Source of the DNA: Sparassis latifolia
Lineage: Eukaryota > Basidiomycota > Agaricomycetes > Polyporales > Sparassidaceae
Assembly: GCA_018466975.1 (NCBI GenBank)
Contig: CM031562.1
Span: forward strand, 2,170,001-2,234,000
Direction: 5' to 3'
DNA length: 64,000 nucleotides
The notes beneath the pieces were generated by a model. The model was given only the letters and a program-made list of their open reading frames with translations, was not told where the DNA came from and did no database searches. Positions 45,306 through 59,238 of this stretch are shown here, piece by piece; positions within the stretch are counted from its first letter, which is position 1; each line of letters begins with the position of its first letter. Made by a program: the position numbers and the translations under genes.

Positions 45306-48300
45306 ATGTCGACGATCTCGACACACCTGCGGAATTTCAAGGAGCCGACCAAGAATCAGCTCCTGCAGCTCTTCTTTGCGCTCCCATTTGATGCCCCCGC
45401 CAGCACCTTGAACGACGAGCAGAAGGGTAAGGCACAGGACGACTTGTCCGAGGCCCAACTCGAGAAGATGGAGATCAATGCGGTGCTCAGCCTCCAGGGC
45501 GAAGAGGACTCGTATGTGAGTGTGCCATCTGCAGCAGGATGTGTGCGAGTGTGCTGAGGCATGCGCCGTCCGTGTCTGCGTAACTGTGTCTCCCTGTGCG
45601 CTAGGCAGGGAAGCTGCACCTCCTCCCGCCCTATCTCGCCTTCATCTCGCTCGACCGCAAGTCCGCGCGCTTCACCGTGCCCCTGTGCACCATCCGCCGC
45701 GTCGAGCGCCTCAACGCCCGTGCGGGGATATATGCGCTCAGCCTGTCGCTCTGGCATGGCATGAAGATCGTGCGTCGCGTTCACTCGTCTGCCTTCTCAC
45801 TAGGCTGAGCGCTATTCGCGTCTGCTCTGCACTGGACAGATTGTGCAACTGACGTCATTACGCCCCACGGCGGACCTGTTCTGCTCGCTCCTGCGGGACG
45901 CGCTTAAGGTGGAGCTGCAGCGTGGGATGATGAAGGCCGTCAAGGGTTTCGTGAAGACGTGTTATTCGGAAGTGCTCGTCGCCGCGGCAGAAAGCGAGGA
46001 GAAGGGGGAGAAGGAGGGCTCAAGCGCCGCGAAACTGGCGGAAGAAGGCTCCGCGACGAGTGCCGAGTCGATGTACCTCGGCGGCTTGGGACTGAAGTTC
46101 AAATTCCCTGGCGATCCGAAGAAGTGGGTGCCCCGTCCCCGATAGCGCGAACTGAGCAGCTGATTTGGGACGTGTAGGCTACGTGAAGCATCGAAGACAA
46201 AACTGTGGACTAATTACCTACGCAGTAAGCAGGCAGTGTAATGTTCGCGCCTCCGTGCTGACTGCCGTCCAGCACACGGGCGGAACCTCTCACTACTCCG
46301 GTACCCACAGTGTACGCGCCTCGTGCAGGTAGGTCTGCCTAATCGACTACGTGGTGAGATGTGGGAGACACTGTCAGGCTCGCTGTACCTCCGCTTCGCG
46401 AATCCAGGGTACTATGAGCGCATCCTGGAGGAGAACGCGGGCCGTACAAATACGAGCACGGAGGAAATAGAGAAGGATCTACATCGCAGCCTGCCGGAGT
46501 ACTCGGCATACCAATCAGATGAAGGTATCGCGTCTCTGAGAAGGGTACTACAAGCATATTCGTTCAGGAATCCGGAGACAGGTTACTGCCAAGCCATGAA
46601 TATACTCGCCGCTGCTATCTTGATGTGAGACTGTGAACTACTTCGCGTATCAACATGCTGACGATCCGTCCAGCTATATGTGCGAAGAGCAAGCTTTCTG
46701 GTTACTGGAAGTTATCTGTGATCGTCTTCTTCCTGGCTACTACAGGTATGGGTCCTTCAGGCATACCGCTCTTGCTCGCCACTTATTATATCAATATGCA
46801 GTACATCCATGCATGGAACTCTTCTCGATCAGCGAGTGTTTGAATCATTGGTGCATCGGTGTTTGCCTATCATCCATGATCACTTCCAGGAAGTTGATGT
46901 GCAGCTGTCTGTCGCGTCCTTGCCATGGTTCCTTAGTTTGTGCGCCTCTCAACTCTTCATGTCTGGTAATCAACTAACACCTTCTATGACTATATTAGAT
47001 TTATAAACAGCATGCCGATGGTGTTCGCTTTCCGGATAATCGACTGTTTCTTCTGCATGGGGCCGAAGGTTCTGTTCCAAGTCGGGTAAGTCCGTCTTCT
47101 TTCTTTTCACTTGCAGTCACTGACGAGTTCCGCTGAGTTTAGACTTGGTCGGTCATTCCTTCTCGTGTATACGCTCGTACTGACTAGACTACAGCAATTC
47201 TCAAAATCAATGGAGAAAAGCTATTGCAGGTACAGGACGACGGCGGGTTTATCCAGTACGTCAGATGTCGTGTGTAGACGCTCCCAAAGCTTATTCTGAC
47301 CCGCGCCAGTCTCATGCGAGAGTACTTCGCATCGCTCGGCGCCTCTGCACACCCGAACTCGAGCGACCCGCGCGCTCGCGCCATCACGCGTTTCCAAGAG
47401 TTACTGCTGGTGTCCTTCCGCGAGTTCGCGGTGATCACCGATGACACTATCCTAACCGAGCGGCGCAAGTATCGGTCGGAAATCGTGAACAGTATCGAGT
47501 CGTTCTCGAAGCGTTCCGCCATTCGTAACCTCAAGACGCTCGGCCGGTTCAGCAAGGACCAGGCGGGGCTGATATACGATGCGCTATTCAAGGCGATTTG
47601 TGTTGTTCCCCCGCCCGCGGTGCAGGTCCCGCCGCCGATGCTGTTGACAACGAAGGACACGCCAGAGGAGCGCCCTGAGACGAGGATTGGCTTGCGCACA
47701 TTTAGAGTGTTCCTGAGTGAAGTGGTATCATGGGCTCGGGTAGAGAAGATCGTTTCGAACGGCTTCCAGGTAGACTTTCCCCGCTGCTCTCTTTGTTTCC
47801 TGGTTACTGATATGTTAGTCCGTCCATAGCAAAGAGTGGATCGCGAGGTTGCTGAGCATGAGCTTATAGACCGCCTGTTTTACTTCTGGGACACGTCGTA
47901 TAGAGGTGCTCTATCATTCCAGGCAAGTCTCATGCAGATTGTAGTATGGGTACAGTACGTTGACGTCAAGTCCAGGATCTTGTGTCTGGTCTAGATGGTG
48001 TCATGTTCAATGACTTGATGGATAACATTGAGTGGTTCTTCAACCTGCATGACAAGAACAAGGACGGGTTCCTAACAAAAGACGAAGTTCTGACGCTGTC
48101 AGAGTCGCTGTTGGTCTGTGCATTTTCACTAACCTCTGTTCTCTCAGTGTTGAGCTATTATGAATCTAGTTTATTTTCCGCTTTGAGATTGGTGATGCGT
48201 ACCTCGGAGCAGTCAGCCGATTCATGTCGAATGCGTTCGAATATGGCGATGCATTGATTCCCCGACCAGAAGGGGCAGATCCAAATGACGATGCGCCACC

Positions 48301-49206
48301 ACAACTCGAGTCAAATCAGCCATACATGAACTTGGCAACGTAGGGCAATCTTGCACTTAGCCGGATCTCGTTGACCCGTGTTACAGATTCCGCATGGTGG
48401 TTCTGGCAGAGGAGGTACTCGAGTCATTCTTCGAGACAGACTTCTCTGCGACGTTCAAGTTGGAGCCCGTACCAATCATGGAGCTTCCTTCCTCGAACGG
48501 CGGCTTGCTGGGCGGGCTGTGGTCCAACATCACATCAGACGACAGCCGTAAGATCTTCAACAGGTTCACCGATGAGATTGGGAGAACGATTGGCAAGCAC
48601 CAGGCGCGTATTGATGCTTGAACTGCGTTGTCCGAGGCTCACATCGAACAGGTCTACCATCGCCCAGCGATTGGAAAATACACCTCGCTGGAGGAGCCGA
48701 AAGCGCGGGAGTCTCTTCTTACGCCCACCATGCGCCGGTCAACGTCCCGGACCAGCCTCAATACCTTCGAGAGCTCTCCAAGCGAATCAACGCCCTCTCT
48801 ATCGGCTTCGGCACCCTCGACATTGGGCGTCGAAAAGGAGACGTTAACGTCACCTGCAGAATTCTCCCCGATGCCGGGCATGTTCCAGGCTGCCGCAAAC
48901 GTCGCCGCGTACATGGAGCGTACGCCGTTCGCGATCGACGATGCGAAGGATGATGATGACGATACTGAGTACGAGAGCGGTTTGGAAGAGGATGAGGATG
49001 TCATGGACGAAGTGCGTATGACCTTGTTGTGTCGTGCGGCGCTGATGTTCAGCGGTCTTGCAGGTCGATGCGTTCCTGGAAGCACACGATTCTGGCCTGA
49101 CGGAAGCGGAGCGCGAGCTTGCGAAAGGTAATGGCTCCTGTCCCAACAGCGATATGTTGTTTGACGAATCCTGCGCAGATTTGATCAATGCCGAGCCGGT
49201 GAAGTG
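45306..49206 (+). CDS. Rab GTPase-activating protein with GRAM, TBC and EF-hand regions (Gyp2/Mdr1, TBC1D9-like)
   Basis: A long multi-exon gene. It opens STISTHLRNFKEPTKNQLLQLFF and a GRAM-type domain follows (GKLHLLPPYLAFISLDRKSARFTVPLCTI). The TBC domain starts LVQVGLPNRLRGEMWETLSG; both catalytic fingers are present, IEKDLHRSLPEY (Arg finger) and TGYCQAMN (Gln finger), then EEQAFWLLEVICDRLLPGYY and FINSMPMVFAFRIIDCFFCMG. Downstream is an EF-hand loop (DKNKDGFLTKDE). The tail is Ser-rich and then acidic (DDDDDTEYESGLEEDED). Gyp2/Mdr1 proteins stimulate GTP hydrolysis by Ypt/Rab GTPases in vesicle traffic. The end reads ELAKDLINAEPVK. The first exon may be incomplete at the 5' side. Confidence 0.88.
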
Positions 49207-49442
49207 ATCTCTGCTAGATTCCACACCTCGTCGCACATCAGCTGGGCCTCGCGCCCGAACTCTATGCATATCGCTTTCGGCCACACGAAGTTGTATTATC
49301 TACATTGCACTGCTTTACTTTTGGGTTTAAATGCATAACACGCTATACAGAACGCACGACAACCATGATTAGAGAGGTTAAAATAATGGGAGAATATAAA
49401 TCAGACATCCAAGAACAGCTCCAACACATATCAGCAGTATTA

Positions 49443-50902
<1,460 letters not shown>

Positions 50903-51538
50903 CCTCGAGCAGATGTGGTAAATGCAGAAAGTAGCAGTGCACGTGCACGTAGATGGCGATGGCCTCGGAAAATAACAAGCGTCAATAAATACTTACGGTG
51001 GAGTTGGGTGGAACGGTGGGCGACGAACGGCTCTATCAATTTTTTTTTGCGTCTAGTCCTTCTCGTGTATCGTTTCGCACCTTATCGTATTTGTGTTTGG
51101 AGAAACGCCGGTTCTATCCAGGTGCTAAGCTCGTTCTTACACAGAATAACAAAGCGCAGCCGAATGTGGTGTGTATGGCGGGTCATGCCAAATTTACGAT
51201 CGAGATGGATGCTGAGCGCTGATGGACGATCCGTTCGACGACGACGCGGAATAGCTCTCACGCATAGGGCCCCTTTTCTCCCACCAGCATCGTGTGTTCT
51301 GCATTTCCATTAGTCGTATGTCATGGAGTCGGGCTCATAGTCGGAAGCGGTCATCGAAAGCACAGCCACTAGTGAAGAGAAATCATCATCGAGTACGATG
51401 TTCACAGATTTCGTGGACTTGGGGAGAATTTTTCGCTTCAGGCTCGACTATTTACCGAGCTTGTCAAGAGCTTGTATTTATTTGAGACCGAGTGTCATGC
51501 ATGGTAATTTCGCGGCGACGTGTAAAACATGCACCACA
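50903..51538. other. Intergenic, possible small unassigned gene
   Basis: Divergent or convergent space between WDR5 (minus) and the ligase gene (minus). A plus frame at 50998-51222 (74 codons, containing RRFYPGAKLVLTQNNK and GHAKFTIEMD) has a coding look in its second half but no recognised family or complete exon structure. It is noted, not called. Confidence 0.35.
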
Positions 51539-54500
51539 TCAGCCTAGTTTACACAGTGCACGGTTCTCTAGATCTCCTTCCTGATCCTGATTTCGAAGCT
51601 TGTGCGAGTCTAGCACCCCCACGCCAAAGACCCACACCGGCTTGCACCTTGCAGCCATGCCCAACGACACCAGCGATGCGCGCCGGCTCAGCAGCGTCTT
51701 AAGCGGGTACTCCATCCAATCTTCCGCACGAGTTTCAATGCTGCCTTCTTCAACGAACACGATGCCTCGCTCAGCCCAGTTACATGTGTTGTTATCCGCG
51801 GTGTTCCATCCGCACGCTTGAAGGAACGACTCGAGCCCATGGACTAGCTGCCCTTCAGGAAGAGCGAGACGAGAAGGCGCCCTCTGCGAAGACCGTGAGG
51901 AGTTGCTAGGTTTTGCAAGCCAAATCACAGCATTTTCCAGAAGCGCACTCAACTGAGTGGAGAAGCCACGGTTGCCCTGTTTGCAGCCAAATACGCTTGC
52001 GTTGGTGGAAGACGGTGCCGCACAACGCCATAGCCGCGGGTGGTCCATGCAAGAATTCGGGGGAGCCGCATGTCCTAGAATCGATGTGGCCGGAGGACAT
52101 TCCAATGACCCAGGACTATTCACCGCCGCGCTCGACGCGGAAGGCCTTCTGTCTGCACTGGGCTCTTCGTCCTGCACGTGTGCAGGCGAAGGAGCAAGAA
52201 GTATCTGTGTTACCGGATCTCGCGCAATGTTGGTGACAGAGCCAAAAGCCCTCAGAGTTGGCGAGCATCCAGAAGGTCCTGCCGCAGGATCTCCCACATT
52301 CTCTGTTTCTCTGACCCTCCGAGGCCTACGAGGAAGGCTGTCATCTGCCCGGGCTCGACTATGTACTTCCATCTTTCGCGCTCGCTTGTGGTTCTGCTTC
52401 TGGTCGACTAGTGCAAGCTTGCTCTCCCACGCAGCCTCTGTATTCTTCCGCTTCCTAGGACAGTCGACTCTGGGAGATCTAGGCTTTCCCCATAGTTCAT
52501 TACACCAATCGTCGACATCCTTGTTCGGTCGATCGCGACCGACAGATTCCCGCGCGATGCTTTGAAACTCTTGGAGGGTTGTACCCTCTGTCCACGAACG
52601 CTCACTTGGACGGAAGATCTTGGAGATACGTGGGAAGCGAAGTTCATAGAACTGCGATGGATCGGAAAGAACAAAAAATTGGTGTTATCGCAGGGTGCTG
52701 CACAGAAGGGAAATTGATGACTACCTTGTTCTGTGGTGCTTTTGTGAATCCCGCCCCAAACACTTCCGCGAGTACTGGTTGGCGTAGTAGCACGGCTGAC
52801 GGAGGTAGTCCCGGAAAGAGGTTACATTTATAGGATAGTCCGGTCATGGGCTGCGCCACAGCATCATGCTCGTAAGTGAACTCATGATGTACAGAGGTGA
52901 AGTCACCCACGTTTCGTGAGGAATAAGGAACAGGATCGGCGCTCTTGATGATGAAGTTGAGTTCTTCCAGCTTCTCCCTGGTGAGCCCGTAGCACACGGT
53001 GAAGAATACTTCGAAGTGGGGTGGAATTGCGAGCTTTAAGCAGTTGTGAGCACGAGACACCACGGAGTCCACCAATACTCACATCTTCCTTGATGATGTC
53101 TCCATTACTCAGTGCTCCAAGGTAGAACGTGGTGTATACAGTTGGAGGTACTGCACGTAGAGGTTAAATAGCATACTAGGAGAAGGGATACTCGTCTACA
53201 ACGTACCTGATAACACCCGTGCACGGTCCTTCTCCCAGGCAGCCCCAACTAGCACGAGGTCAAGCGTATCCCCATACCCCGGAATGTAATCTTTCTTCAA
53301 CTGCGTGACCAGCATATGCGTGTCAAGGCAGATTTTCCGGCACAACACAAGCAAGTTACCTTGACCCACGGAAACCGTCTCTCGTTGTACCTCCCTTCGT
53401 CTGCCTTTAGCACGATGCCTTCTTGATGGTCTGCAATCAATTTCGAGAAAACTGTCCGCAGCAGAGCACCGGCATCTTGCGTCAAGGGATCAATATGGGT
53501 CCGTTGGGCGAGCATAGAGTATCCAGGAATCTCGGTGACGACAGACTCTAGAATAGCACGGCGTGTGGAGTAAGACGCAGACAAGAGTGAGGTATCGTCG
53601 AGCAATAGGACGTCAAAGAATACTAAGGCGAGATGTCGGGTGCCGCCACCAGAGGCGTTTGAGATCATAGAACATTGCGAATCGCTGTTGCAAGGAGCTC
53701 AGGCACTTTTCCATTCGAAGAGCCGAAGAGGACATACAGGATCTCGTCTTCTTCGACATGAGCTTTATTTGCGCCCGTGTGGCGGACACCCAAGGCGGTA
53801 CTTGCGATCAAACTGCGAATACGCCAAAATTCTTTAACAGTCCTGTCAGCAAGACGCCATCATTTGAATAAGATATTGGCATGGTTATACCATCAATTTT
53901 GTTCAGTGTATCCGAGAATGCAACCATCTCAGCCTCGAGAATAACATTTTTATTTATTTTCCCCGCCACTGAGTTCGTTATCCCTTGTAGCGGTGTAGAA
54001 TTTCTGTTCCCGAGATCGAGAGCCTCAGAGATTATCCTGGTAGCACCGCAATAATGGCCGGTCAATCAGTTTGGACAATAAACAAAACACGACGCACGAA
54101 TGAATCGCAAAGCGGTCCAAGGTCGAGTCACGCCCGCTTTTGCTGAAAATTGTGATGGTAGGCTGGCTGTCAAGCTCCGATGCCAGCTCAATATGGATCT
54201 GTGCCCGCTCTCCGTCGTACTTGGTTTCGACCCAAACTTTCTCCGAGCCGTGAAAGAGCTGGAGGGCCTGAGCACAGCCCTGGCCTTTGACGCACTTCGG
54301 AATCTGGTAGCCCAGACATACATCAGCTCGTGAGTATAAACATTCCCACGGATTTCTTACTTGAACCTGGATTCCCGGTTGGGGTTTTGGAGGATCACCT
54401 CCGTCCTCCCGACGCTCATACGCTAACGCAGCCTCATCTAGACAGGAGCGAACACGATATGCCTGCAGCATGCATCCGCTAGGATCCCACGCACGCATTC

Positions 54501-55343
54501 CGTCCCACTTCGTCAGCTGCGTGATAGAGTTGCTGTTGTAATGCAGAAGCGCTGCAGTGTAATGGCCCGCGTCTTCCGGTATCGGGTAGAGTAACGGACG
54601 AAGATCCTTCAGAATGATCTGCGTGAGGACACTTGCTTCTCCGGGGGTCACGGCTGTGTACAATGCACGAAGTATGGATTCTCTTGAACCAGGAGGCGAG
54701 CTCGTGCTGGATTGGCGGACGGTGGAAGCAGAAAACGCGCATGTCGTGGCAAGCTCGGTAAGAAGGGCGTCGACTTCCGTTATGCTGATGCTGCTTTCAG
54801 TCACCTAGAGAGCTATACTTTAAATTTTCTCATCCACCATTTATGAAGCACTACATACCGCAGAGCTCTCACTCATGATATCCCGCACCTCGACACCGAG
54901 GCAACCAAGAGCATCTTGGCTATTCCAGTGCATGAGTCTTCGTCCGCGGCCGTGTGTAATATTAGAGAGGGCTAGGACATTGGAGAGATGCAGGCCAAGG
55001 CGTGTCTCCTGCATTCCATATTTTCTGCGGACGTCCTCCTCTGGGAAGAGGAGTCGGAACACGACAGCCGTGGTGCCATAAGGCAGTGGTGCATATCTTC
55101 TACGCAACTCCGCTACCCAGTTTTGAAATGTTCGAAAAGCGGGAGATGTTGTGTCTGAGGAGTGGGGAGCAGTACTCGAGATCCTGCGGGGTTTGATGGC
55201 GCCGATGGCTTCGACGAGGGAGACAAAACTGAAAAATTAGAGTCAATTAATTAGTATGTCAATGTCTATGAACTGAAGAAAAAGACGCACAATGCGAAGG
55301 GTATGGAGTTAACAGGTACTGTCGGGCTGTTAACATCTGTCAT
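51539..55343 (-). CDS. ATP-dependent DNA ligase (fungal Lig4-related, without BRCT)
   Basis: A multi-exon gene starting MTDVNSPTVPVNSIPFAFF (intron 1 after PFA). The DNA-binding part includes ELRRRYAPLPYGTTAVVFRLLFPEEDVRRKYGM. The adenylation domain has motif I ETKYDGERAQIH (catalytic Lys), motif III-like VILEAEMVAFSD, KIDEFWRIRSL (restored by acceptor TTAAAG), LVFFDVLLLDD, motif IV HQEGIVLKADEGRY and motif V LKKDYIPGYGDTLDLV. The OB fold ends FYELRFPRISKIFRPSERSW. A 300-residue tail rich in Ser/Pro/Arg continues to 51539 with no BRCT pattern; classical Lig4 has two BRCTs. It seals nicks or breaks with ATP, probably in non-homologous end joining or a related repair role. The product is nuclear by inference. 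Confidence 0.87.
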
Positions 55344-56416
55344 GTTACGATCGCTAAAGTAAAATATTCAGCGAGTGTCAAGGTAAATTTTGGACACATA
55401 AACAGCAAGAAGACTTGTAGTAGATGGCGACATCCCTTGGAAGGCGAAACCGCAGGGGAAGACGGTCTTGCGCCACCCCACCTTCAACCAAAGAAGAAAG
55501 TAGACGGATACAAAACGACGGCGTAAAAGGAGATGACAGATCAAATGGAGTCAGACAACGGAGAATGTGATTGAGCTTGATGAAACCCCGTGTCGTATGA
55601 ATGAGCAAGTTGGCTCAATAGAAGTGCAGCCATACAGGAGGGGCACGCCTGCTATCGACCTCCGCTTCTCTCCTCCCCTTCTTGTACTATTTCGTTAAAA
55701 AAATTGCTATGCTTCGAGAGAAAGCCACCGACCACCTCTGAACCCCTCGCCACTGGTGGGCAAAACATCGACGGACGCCACCTCATCCGGACAAGAACGG
55801 GACGCAAGAAAACATCGATAGCTCACCTCTGTTTAATAAATGAAACGAATAATTTATCCGCGCTCACGGTGAATACACACTAGGAATCGCAACGGGGCGA
55901 AGCCTGCTCAGCCGGAAAGACAGTGAGTTCAAGCGTCGAAGTCAACCGGAGAAACCAAGGAGAAACGTTGAGAGAACGCGTCGCGTTGGATCACGTGCGC
56001 GCGTCCACCTGTTGGGCGCTTCAAGCTTTATGGTCAGCGTTTCGACCCGAATTCTCATTTCTTTTGGGACCAGATGGATGATCCTGAGAATCTACTGCGA
56101 CACATCTGCTAAATGCGAGCCATTCGATGCTATCCCCGACGAACGTTGTGGCTCCCTTCAAATCGAAACTGGGGCTTTGATTTCACAGAATAATCGCCTC
56201 TATGACCGGCAGGAAATTGGTGAGGGGAGGCGAGCGATTCCAGCGTGACTCATCACGTTCGTGGACGATTCTGAAGTACACCAGTGGGAAACCGCGATAT
56301 CATAATTTTTTGACTGCAGGAACGGCAATATGATACAGTAATCCTGATATAAACCGATGGAGAAGTAGCGCTTGGCACCACCTTCTCCATCTCTAACCCC
56401 ATCGACAGAGAGAATA
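55344..56416. other. Divergent intergenic stretch, no gene seen
   Basis: About 1.07 kb between the ligase (minus) and the DJ-1/PfpI gene (plus). Only short frames are present, with no repeats of note. Confidence 0.45.
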
Positions 56417-57494
56417 ATGGGTCGCATATTGTTCGTTTTTACTTCCACTGCTCAGACGTTGACAGGTGCACAAGCTGTGAGCAACCATGCACTTCAACTT
56501 CGGTCACCCTTGTACCAATCACTGTGGATATTTTCCAGGGCTGGTACCTTCCTGAAGCAGTTTACCCATACTACGGTATGGTCAACCGTTCGATCCAGAT
56601 ACAACCTACGTTGTGAGACGTTCATCTCGACAGTTCTCTCGCCCCATCATGATATCGACTTTGCTGCACCCAAAGGCCCTAACCCTCCGATGGACGAATC
56701 CAGCCGGAAGGTCAGTCGTACACCCCGAGATGGCCATCGACTGACCTTCCCATCCAATAAGCTGTTCCAAGACGATGAATGCGTCAGGTTCCTGAATGAT
56801 GAGATCGTGAAGAACAAGCTGGACAATGCCTTCAAGTTGTCGGAGGTCAGCGCTCAGGACTACGACGCGATCTTTCACATCGGCGGGTATGGACCGGTCT
56901 TGGACCTTGCATCAGATCCTGCTGGCATCAAGCTTGTATCGGATGTAAGCCTTGGTCGCAACCTGACGCAGAGAAAGCTGATGAGGGGCTTTTATTACCA
57001 GTTCTATCGCGCGGGGAAGGTGACCTCCGCTGTCTGCCATGGCTCCGCGTAATCCTCGTCCCTATGTGTCTCCGAGAGAAGCTAAACTGACATCCTTTAT
57101 GAACAGCGCGCTAGTCAATGCCACAGATGCATCAGGCAAGCCCGTCGTCCAAGGCAAAGCAGTAACAGGCTTCTCAAATGCCGAGAAAGAGCAAGTCAGC
57201 CAGGCGAAAGTACCATTGTTGCCCTTTCATCATTACGTTCGCTTCTGAAATCCGCATCGTAGGAGACCCCCTTTTTACTTGAAGATAAAATCAAATCACT
57301 GGGTGGCCTATATGAGAAGGCCCCGGAGCTATGGGGTGTAAGACACTGCTTGATCTGTTCCCGCTTACTCGAGCTGAAGGAACATCATTCAGGCTAAGGT
57401 CGTTGTTTCTGGCAATTTGATTACTGGCCAGAATCCAGCTTCTGCAAGAGGTGTTGGCGAGGCGATACTGCAAGCGCTCTCTCGCACGCAGTAG
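56417..57494 (+). CDS. DJ-1/PfpI (ThiJ) superfamily protein, Hsp31-like
   Basis: Multi-exon gene of about 230 aa. It starts MGRILFVFTSTAQTLTGAQ, then GWYLPEAVYPYY, HDIDFAAPKGPNPPMDESS, DECVRFLNDEIVKNKLDNAF, YDAIFHIGGYGPVLDLASDP and, around the nucleophile, VTSAVCHGSA followed by ALVNATDASGKPVVQGKAVTGFSNAEKEQV, PFLLEDKIKSLGG and VVVSGNLITGQNPASA. This is the class I glutamine amidotransferase-like group containing fungal Hsp31-type chaperone/glyoxalase III enzymes: Cys in CHG with an upstream acidic residue. The His of the usual triad in the C-terminal half was not assigned. Introns near 57050-57107 and 57214-57270 join in phase. Confidence 0.88.
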
Positions 57495-57639
57495 CACATC
57501 TGCAGTTGAATAACCTCACAGTAGAATATGCTTGTGAAGATGAATGACGGTTACGGATATTCGAAAAGCCATATAGATACATGCAGAGCATAAGAAACTA
57601 TTCCGGTCACACTGTTGACTAACCGTGCGATCGTTCATC

Positions 57640-58783
57640 TCACTCAAGGTCAAACAACACGATCTCCGCAACGCGATCTCCCACGTTCTCGAACTTCAGC
57701 TCCTTTCCAGCTTCGCCCATGACGTACGCACCATCGCCCTCGCGGAGCTCTGCCGTCGCTCCGTCAGAGCCCGCGACGCGCACCGTCGTGCCGCCCGGTG
57801 TCTTCGTCGGGTTGTATCCCGATGTCTGCGCAACATGAATGTATGCCTTCCTAGAGCCCGCAACCTCGGGGGAGAACGTGTGCGACAGCGAGGCGGACGG
57901 TGAAAGGAGCGTAGCGTAGAGGGACAGGGGCGAATGTACCGGTGCGGGGCCCGAGGCGTGGCGCTCCTCCACAACGCCTTCTGCTTCTGCGGGGGCGACC
58001 AGGAGCACCCATTTGTCCTTCTTTTCTTCGTCTGAGAAGTACCTGAAATCGCAGCACATCAGCATGGTAAGGTGCTTGCGATCAAGTGTGCTGCTTACCG
58101 GTTGAAGTATTGCGGCTTGAGACTTTTCGTGTGGGGTACACTCCAGATCTGCAGGAAGTGAGCTTGCTCGTCTCCGTGGCACTTCTCGCTGTGACGGATT
58201 CCAGTGCCCGCGGAGGTCATCTGCAGATCTCCTCTCTTGAGCACCTCGACGTTGCCCATCGAGTCGTGGCTAAGGCAGGTATGTTAGCAATCGCAAGACG
58301 AGGGAGCAGAGTGAGCCAGAGGTGTCGTGGCGAGGATTTGTCACAAATGTGCCGCATCTCGATCCACTGGGCCGCTCACGATGCAGTAATGGGGAGGACT
58401 TACTGTTCAATCGCGCCACCGATAATATACGAGAAAATCTCAAACTCAGCATGAGCGTGCATGCCAAAGCCAGTCTTTGGTTCTACGCGGTCCTCGTTAA
58501 TCACCCTGAGACAGCCAAACGACTCATTCTCTGGATCGTAGAACCTGGACGATGCCACGAAAGTTAGGAGACAAATCTCAGTGATCACAATTAGCACTTA
58601 CGCAGCGAATGCAAATGTGTGAAAGGTCTTAAGCCAGCCGTGATTGCTGTGGCCACGCTCATAGCTGCGGCGAGGAACAATTTTCATAACCATTTTGTCT
58701 GGGTGGAAAGCACTGGAAGTAAATGGGGCGAGGGATGCGGGGGCCTTCAGGCTGCGAGAAATCCAGGGGTTGGCTTGCTTCAA
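57640..58783 (-). CDS. Pirin family protein
   Basis: Minus-strand, several exons. The bicupin pirin pattern is present: VPRRSYERGHSNHGWLKTFHTFAFA at the start of the N-terminal cupin, RFYDPENESFGCLRVINEDRVEP, the metal-ligand segment GFGMHAHAEFEIFSYIIGGAIEQ (HAH...E), HDSMGNVEVLKRGDLQMTSAGTGIRHSEKC, then QIWSVPHTKSLKPQYFNR and a C-terminal cupin with AYVMGEAGKELKFENVGDRVAEIVLFDLE. Pirins are iron-containing nuclear or cytosolic proteins, some with quercetin dioxygenase activity. The Met at 58783 gives a 30-residue lead (MKQANPWISRSLKAP) that could be a presequence; MVMKIVPRRS at about 58690 is an alternative start. The gene is tail-to-tail with the DJ-1 gene. Confidence 0.9.
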
Positions 58784-59238
58784 CCGGAGTAGAGCAGACA
58801 GTTTGGGAGTGAGGAAAGCAGAATAGATACGAATGGCCTATATATACCCGGAGAGAACTAGCTACGAATGCATATGATGATGGGATGATTCATGGAAAGG
58901 GGGTGGAGTAAGCAGGGTGTAAGCGTCTTCTTCAACGACAGTTGCCGTATTTGGCGACGTGTGCTCACGGCGTCCCACGCTCTGTGCGCCATTCCTTTTC
59001 CTTCTGGGCGTTTGCCCTATTTTTGGCAAAAGTTCAGGCAGGAATAGCCTCGCGGAGACTGGATTTGCTGACAGATTTGGAGGTGAAAACTTTAAATTGT
59101 CTGCTTGGCCGATGTGATGCCGTAAGCAAGTGCGCTGAGGCACTTCATTTTCTGGAGGATATCGAAACTGTTTTGTCTTATTACTGACCTCCGGTACGAG
59201 CCCTCTAGTAGGTACTCCTTGAGGAGCTATTGCAAAAT
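58784..59238. other. Divergent promoter region, pirin and RSA4
   Basis: Between the pirin gene (minus) and RSA4 (plus). A TATATATA-like stretch near 58838-58846 lies about 55 bp upstream of the pirin ATG. No gene was seen. Confidence 0.45.

Noticed and set aside
50998..51222. Small plus-strand gene between WDR5 and the ligase
   Set aside because: Only the second half looks protein-like, no family was recognised and no exon chain could be built. Kept as a note only.
53808..53910. Apparent frameshift in the DNA ligase after KID
   Set aside because: Using acceptor TTAAAG rather than CTGACAG gives KIDEFWRIRSL, the expected family sequence. No mutation is needed.
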